DNA from: a virus
IMG/VR virus record: IMGVR_UViG_3300020051_000017
Location: 1 to 56,693 of that record
DNA length: 56,693 nucleotides
Strand: one strand, 5' to 3'
The notes under the pieces were generated by a model. It ran no database searches. It saw nothing but the letters and a program-made list of their open reading frames with translations, and was not told the DNA's origin. A program made the translations under genes and the position numbers. Shown piece after piece: positions 53,400-56,693 of this stretch (positions are counted from its first letter, which is position 1; every line of letters begins with the position of its first letter).

Positions 53400-54410
53400 T
53401 TGTTTAAAAAAGCAGCAGTCTTTACAGACATACACTTTGGATTAAAAGGTAATTCAAAGGTTCACAATCAAGATTGTGAAGATTTTGTTGATTGGTTCAT
53501 TGAAACTGCAAAAGCCAACGGTTGTGAGACTGGAATCTTTTGCGGCGACTGGCATCACAACAGAAATAGTTTGAATCTTACTACTATGGATGCTACTATT
53601 CGCAGTATGGAAAAGCTAGGTGCTGCATTTGAGCAGTTTTTCTTCTTTGACGGTAATCACGACTTGTATTACAAAGACAAGCGCACAGTCAACAGTACTG
53701 CATTTGCTAGGCACATTCCAGGTATTACATTTATTGACGAACTTACTACAGTTGATGATGTTACTATTGTTCCGTGGCTGGTAGGCGATGAGTGGAAGAA
53801 GCTAAAAAACTTAAAAAGCAAATATATCTTTGGTCACTTTGAGCTTCCTACGTTTTTTATGAACGCTATGGTGCAAATGCCCGATCACGGAGAGCTACGT
53901 GCAGAAGATTTTGCTAATCAATCGTATGTTTTTAGTGGACACTTCCATAAACGTCAACAACAGGGCGTAGTACACTACATCGGTAACGCATTTCCGCACA
54001 ACTATGCAGACGCATGGGATGATGATCGCGGAATGATGATACTAGATCGCGAAAACGACAAAGCACCCGAGTATGTTAACTGGCCAAACTGTCCTAAGTA
54101 CCGTACAGTTAAACTAAGTCAGTTAATTGACGAGCAAACTACATTTATTAAACCTAATATGTACTTGCGAGTTAACTTAGACTTGCCTATTAGCTACGAA
54201 GAAGCAAGTTTTATTAAAGAAACGTTTATTAATCAATACAACTGTCGTGAAATTAGTTTGATTCCGCAGAAGCAACTGGAAGACGTTAACACACAACTAG
54301 ATATTGCACAGTTTGAGAGTGTAGATCAAATTGTTGCTGGTGAAATTGCAGCAATTGACTCAGATAGCTTCAACAAGAAAACATTATTGGACATTTATAG
54401 CGAATTATGA
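53400..54410 (+). CDS. 47: Recombination endonuclease subunit gp47 (Mre11-like)
   Basis: A 336-residue metallophosphoesterase of the Mre11/SbcD family that works with gp46 in DNA end resection and recombination-dependent replication. The metal-binding motifs are in order: FTDIHFG near the start, GIFCGDWHHNRNS, FFFDGNHDLYY, IFGHFELP and FSGHFHKRQQ. The start is a TTG at 53400 with a GGAGAG site about 9 bases upstream; no in-frame ATG precedes the catalytic motif. It overlaps gp46 by 4 bases. The length matches T4 gp47 (339). Confidence 0.95.
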   Translation: MFKKAAVFTDIHFGLKGNSKVHNQDCEDFVDWFIETAKANGCETGIFCGDWHHNRNSLNLTTMDATIRSMEKLGAAFEQFFFFDGNHDLYYKDKRTVNSTAFARHIPGITFIDELTTVDDVTIVPWLVGDEWKKLKNLKSKYIFGHFELPTFFMNAMVQMPDHGELRAEDFANQSYVFSGHFHKRQQQGVVHYIGNAFPHNYADAWDDDRGMMILDRENDKAPEYVNWPNCPKYRTVKLSQLIDEQTTFIKPNMYLRVNLDLPISYEEASFIKETFINQYNCREISLIPQKQLEDVNTQLDIAQFESVDQIVAGEIAAIDSDSFNKKTLLDIYSEL

Positions 54411-56182
54411 TTAGAATTAAAGACCTTACAGTAAAAAACTTTATGAGCGTGGGCAATTTGACTCAGGCTGTAAACTTTAATCGCGAGCAATTAACACTTG
54501 TGCTAGGTGAGAACTTAGATCAAGGCGGCGATGATAGCGGATCACGTAATGGTACAGGTAAAACTACTATCATTAACGCATTGTCATATGCATTGTATGG
54601 GCAAGCATTAACAAACATTAAACGGAATAACTTAATCAATAAAACAAATTCAAAAGGTATGCTAGTCACACTACATTTTGAGAAGAATGGTGTTGATTAT
54701 CGTATTGAACGTGGTCGTTCACCTAATGTGCTCAAGTTCTTTGTTGATGAACAAGAACAAGAGATGACAGATGAGTCGCAAGGCGACAGTCGCAAGACAC
54801 AAGAATACATTAACGACTTGTTAGACATGTCACATGACATGTTTAAGCACATTGTTGCACTTAACACTTACACAGAACCGTTCTTGAGTATGCGTGTTAA
54901 TGACCAACGAGCAATTATTGAACAATTGCTAGGTATTACTATCTTGTCTGAGAAGGCAGAATCTCTTAAAGAACAGATTCGTGTTACTAAGGAAGCAATT
55001 ACTAGCGAAACATTAAAAATTAATGCTATTCAGACTGCAAATGAAAAGATTCAAACAACTATTGATAGTTTAGGTCGTACTCAACGTGCATGGATTGCTA
55101 AAAAAGAACAAGACTGTACTAAATTACAGCAAGGCATTACAGAGCTAGAGCATTTAGACATCGATGCAGAACTTGAATCGCACGATAAACTTGCTAATTG
55201 GACACAACATAATGCTGCTATTTTGGCTCTTAATAAAGAAAAAAGCACATTAGAGACTGCACAGTTACGTGCTAAGGCTTCTGTTGATAAGGTCGAAAAA
55301 GACATCTTAAATCTTGAAGATGCAACGTGTTATACTTGTAATCAACCGCTTCATGCAGATAAGAAACAAGAAATTCTTGACAAGAAAATGAAAGAATTAC
55401 AAGATGCAGACACATATCATTTAGAAATTAGCACTAAGCTAACTGCGGTACTTAAAGATCTAAATGACATCGGTGATATCAACGGTAAACCTACAACATT
55501 TTACGAAACTGCTAAAGAAGCATACGAACATCGTAAGAACGTTGATAGCTTGAAGCAAGCGTTTGATGCAAAACAAAACGAATCTGATCCTTATCAAGCA
55601 CAGATTGACGAATTAATGTCAACTGCAATGCAAGAAATTGATTGGACTCCTGTAAACGAACTTACAGGTTACAAAGAGCATCAAGAGTTCTTGCTCAAGT
55701 TGTTGACAAACAAAGATAGTTTCATTCGTAAGAAGATTATTGATCAAAACTTAGCGTACTTGAACAATAGACTTACATATTATCTTGACAAGCTAGGTTT
55801 GCCGCATCAAGTTGTGTTCCAAAATGATTTGAATGTTGAAATTACACAACTAGGTCAAGATTTAGACTTTGATAACTTGTCACGCGGTGAGCGTAACAGA
55901 CTTATCTTAGGTATGAGCTTTGCATTCCGCGATGTTTGGGAAAGTCTGTATCAAAAGATTAACTTGTTGTTCATCGATGAGTTGATTGACAGTGGTATGG
56001 ACACAGCAGGTGTTGAAAATTCACTAGGTGTTCTTAAGAAAATGGGACGCGAAGGCGATAAAAATGTTTTCCTTATTTCACACAAAGACGAACTTATCGG
56101 AAGAGTTAGTTATGTAATGCGTGTTGTTAAAGAAAACGGATTTACGTCTTATGAAAATGATATTGATGTAATAGAACAATGA
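54407..56182 (+). CDS. 46: Recombination endonuclease subunit gp46 (Rad50-like)
   Basis: A 591-residue SMC-like ATPase, partner of gp47. The Walker A region GENLDQGGDDSGSRNGTGKT (about residues 34-53) has a longer loop than T4 gp46. The coiled-coil arms meet at a zinc hook, C308-Y-T-C311. The ABC signature LSRGERNRL lies near 490, and Walker B LLFIDELIDSG lies near 520. The length is close to T4 gp46 (560). It is co-translated with gp47 and overlaps the next small gene by 4 bases. Together they process DNA ends for recombination-driven replication. Confidence 0.95.
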   Translation: MIRIKDLTVKNFMSVGNLTQAVNFNREQLTLVLGENLDQGGDDSGSRNGTGKTTIINALSYALYGQALTNIKRNNLINKTNSKGMLVTLHFEKNGVDYRIERGRSPNVLKFFVDEQEQEMTDESQGDSRKTQEYINDLLDMSHDMFKHIVALNTYTEPFLSMRVNDQRAIIEQLLGITILSEKAESLKEQIRVTKEAITSETLKINAIQTANEKIQTTIDSLGRTQRAWIAKKEQDCTKLQQGITELEHLDIDAELESHDKLANWTQHNAAILALNKEKSTLETAQLRAKASVDKVEKDILNLEDATCYTCNQPLHADKKQEILDKKMKELQDADTYHLEISTKLTAVLKDLNDIGDINGKPTTFYETAKEAYEHRKNVDSLKQAFDAKQNESDPYQAQIDELMSTAMQEIDWTPVNELTGYKEHQEFLLKLLTNKDSFIRKKIIDQNLAYLNNRLTYYLDKLGLPHQVVFQNDLNVEITQLGQDLDFDNLSRGERNRLILGMSFAFRDVWESLYQKINLLFIDELIDSGMDTAGVENSLGVLKKMGREGDKNVFLISHKDELIGRVSYVMRVVKENGFTSYENDIDVIEQ

Positions 56183-56391
56183 TTGAAGACGATATTCACG
56201 ATCAGTTAACTAAGGCTTACTTAGAATATTTTAAGGCAAACGAGAAATTTGAAGCTCGTTTGTCTTATCGTACTCACGCAGCAAGTCGTAGATGGTTGCG
56301 AGAAATTAGGCGCTTAACAAAACTAAGACAAGACGAGATAGGCAACGCATTCAAAGCCAAATTGGCAGAGAATAAATCTAAGGCAAAATAA
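56179..56391 (+). CDS. Small basic protein downstream of gp46, unknown
   Basis: A 70-residue protein, helical and strongly charged (MIEDDIHDQLTKAYLEYFKA, then SRRWLREIRRLTKLRQDEIG), with a lysine-rich end. It overlaps gp46 by 4 bases (ATGA), so it is probably real and co-expressed with the recombination genes. No family recognised. The basic helices would suit nucleic-acid or protein contact. Confidence 0.75.
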   Translation: MIEDDIHDQLTKAYLEYFKANEKFEARLSYRTHAASRRWLREIRRLTKLRQDEIGNAFKAKLAENKSKAK

Positions 56392-56398
56392 GTATGAT

Positions 56399-56693
56399 AT
56401 GCATTGGACTTATCAGGGTAAACAAATTGACGAACTGCCAGAAGGCTGTGAAGCATTTGTCTACTTGATAACAAATCTAACCAATGGCATGATGTACGTA
56501 GGCAAGAAACTAGCAAAGTTTAAAGTAACTAAACCACCGCTTAAAGGCAAGAAGAATAAAAGGCGCTCAACAAAAGAAAGTGATTGGAGAGATTACTGGG
56601 GTTCCAGTGATAGACTTAACGCAGACGTTGAACAGCTAGGCGCAGAAAATTTCACTAGAGAAATATTACATATTTGTCCAAGCAGAGGCATAG
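56399..56693 (+). CDS. GIY-YIG-like nuclease, N-terminal part (cut by window edge)
   Basis: An open frame from the ATG at 56399 to the end of the window (98 codons, no stop). It contains AFVYLITNLTNGMMYVGKK followed by basic residues, ESDWRDYWGSSDRL and ENFTREILHI. This is the GIY-YIG core layout (here VYLIT/MYVGKK) seen in phage-encoded and Seg-type endonucleases. An ATG at 56394 in another frame runs only 24 codons and is rejected. It could be a free-standing homing endonuclease or a DNA-degrading phage nuclease; the truncated end prevents a choice. Confidence 0.7.
   Translation, partial: MHWTYQGKQIDELPEGCEAFVYLITNLTNGMMYVGKKLAKFKVTKPPLKGKKNKRRSTKESDWRDYWGSSDRLNADVEQLGAENFTREILHICPSRGI

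Noticed and set aside
54500-54570. Expanded Walker A loop in gp46 as a novelty
   Set aside because: I recall similar long glycine/asparagine-rich loops in gp46 of marine T4-like phages, so it is probably normal for the group.
1-56693. CRISPR arrays, tRNA genes, insertion sequences, att sites
   Set aside because: No regularly spaced repeats, transposase or integrase motifs, or cloverleaf-like stretches were noticed; intergenic space is nearly absent (largest gaps under 80 bases).

Overview
The window is part of the genome of a marine T4-like contractile-tailed phage (cyanophage or pelagiphage type). The evidence is a recognisable T4 baseplate module (gp25, gp5, gp6, gp53 and a tube-cap protein), a gp55-type late sigma factor, and the gp47/gp46 recombination nuclease. 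Promoters of the cyanophage late type (NATAAATA) sit upstream of structural genes, coding is almost gapless, and the DNA is AT-rich. The host cannot be read from this window. No photosynthesis genes, tRNAs, integrase or CRISPR array were seen.

Layout. (1) 1-9240, minus strand: one continuous chain of overlapping genes. Six paralogous radical SAM proteins carry an N-terminal twitch/SPASM-like cysteine region. Interleaved are a PP-loop ATP pyrophosphatase, an SGNH-type hydrolase, two mini-genes that look like remnants of further radical SAM copies, and one cut-off gene. (2) 9253-12230: a PLP-dependent aminotransferase-like gene (+) converging on two radical SAM/SPASM genes (-). (3) 12301-14297 (+): a three-gene cassette around a glycine amidinotransferase-like enzyme. 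(4) 14283-20954 (-): an eight-gene operon behind a near-perfect sigma70 promoter. It encodes glycosyltransferases, a glycosyltransferase-glycosyltransferase-methyltransferase fusion, a ninth radical SAM protein and an ATE_C/GNAT-like transferase. (5) 21011-52423 (-): the late structural block, running from tube cap, gp53, hub, gp5, gp25 and gp6 through a 4949-residue giant protein to three fibre-like proteins sharing one N-terminal domain and a final small structural protein. (6) 52503-56693 (+): gp55, gp47, gp46, a small protein and the start of a GIY-YIG-like nuclease, behind two sigma70 promoters.

How the parts may work together. Regions 5 and 6 are standard T4-like virion and replication/late-transcription functions: gp55 would read the NATAAATA promoters. 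Regions 1-4 are accessory and form the unusual part. Nine radical SAM enzymes lie within about 15.6 kb, accompanied by ATP-dependent activation (PP-loop), PLP, amidino-transfer, acyl/aminoacyl transfer-like, glycosyl and methyl transfer functions. This composition suggests a multi-step biosynthetic or modification pathway (a glycan, a protein or a small molecule), but the sequence does not reveal the substrate. Two of the radical SAM operons start at late promoters; the ninth radical SAM gene is in the sigma70-driven glycosyltransferase operon.
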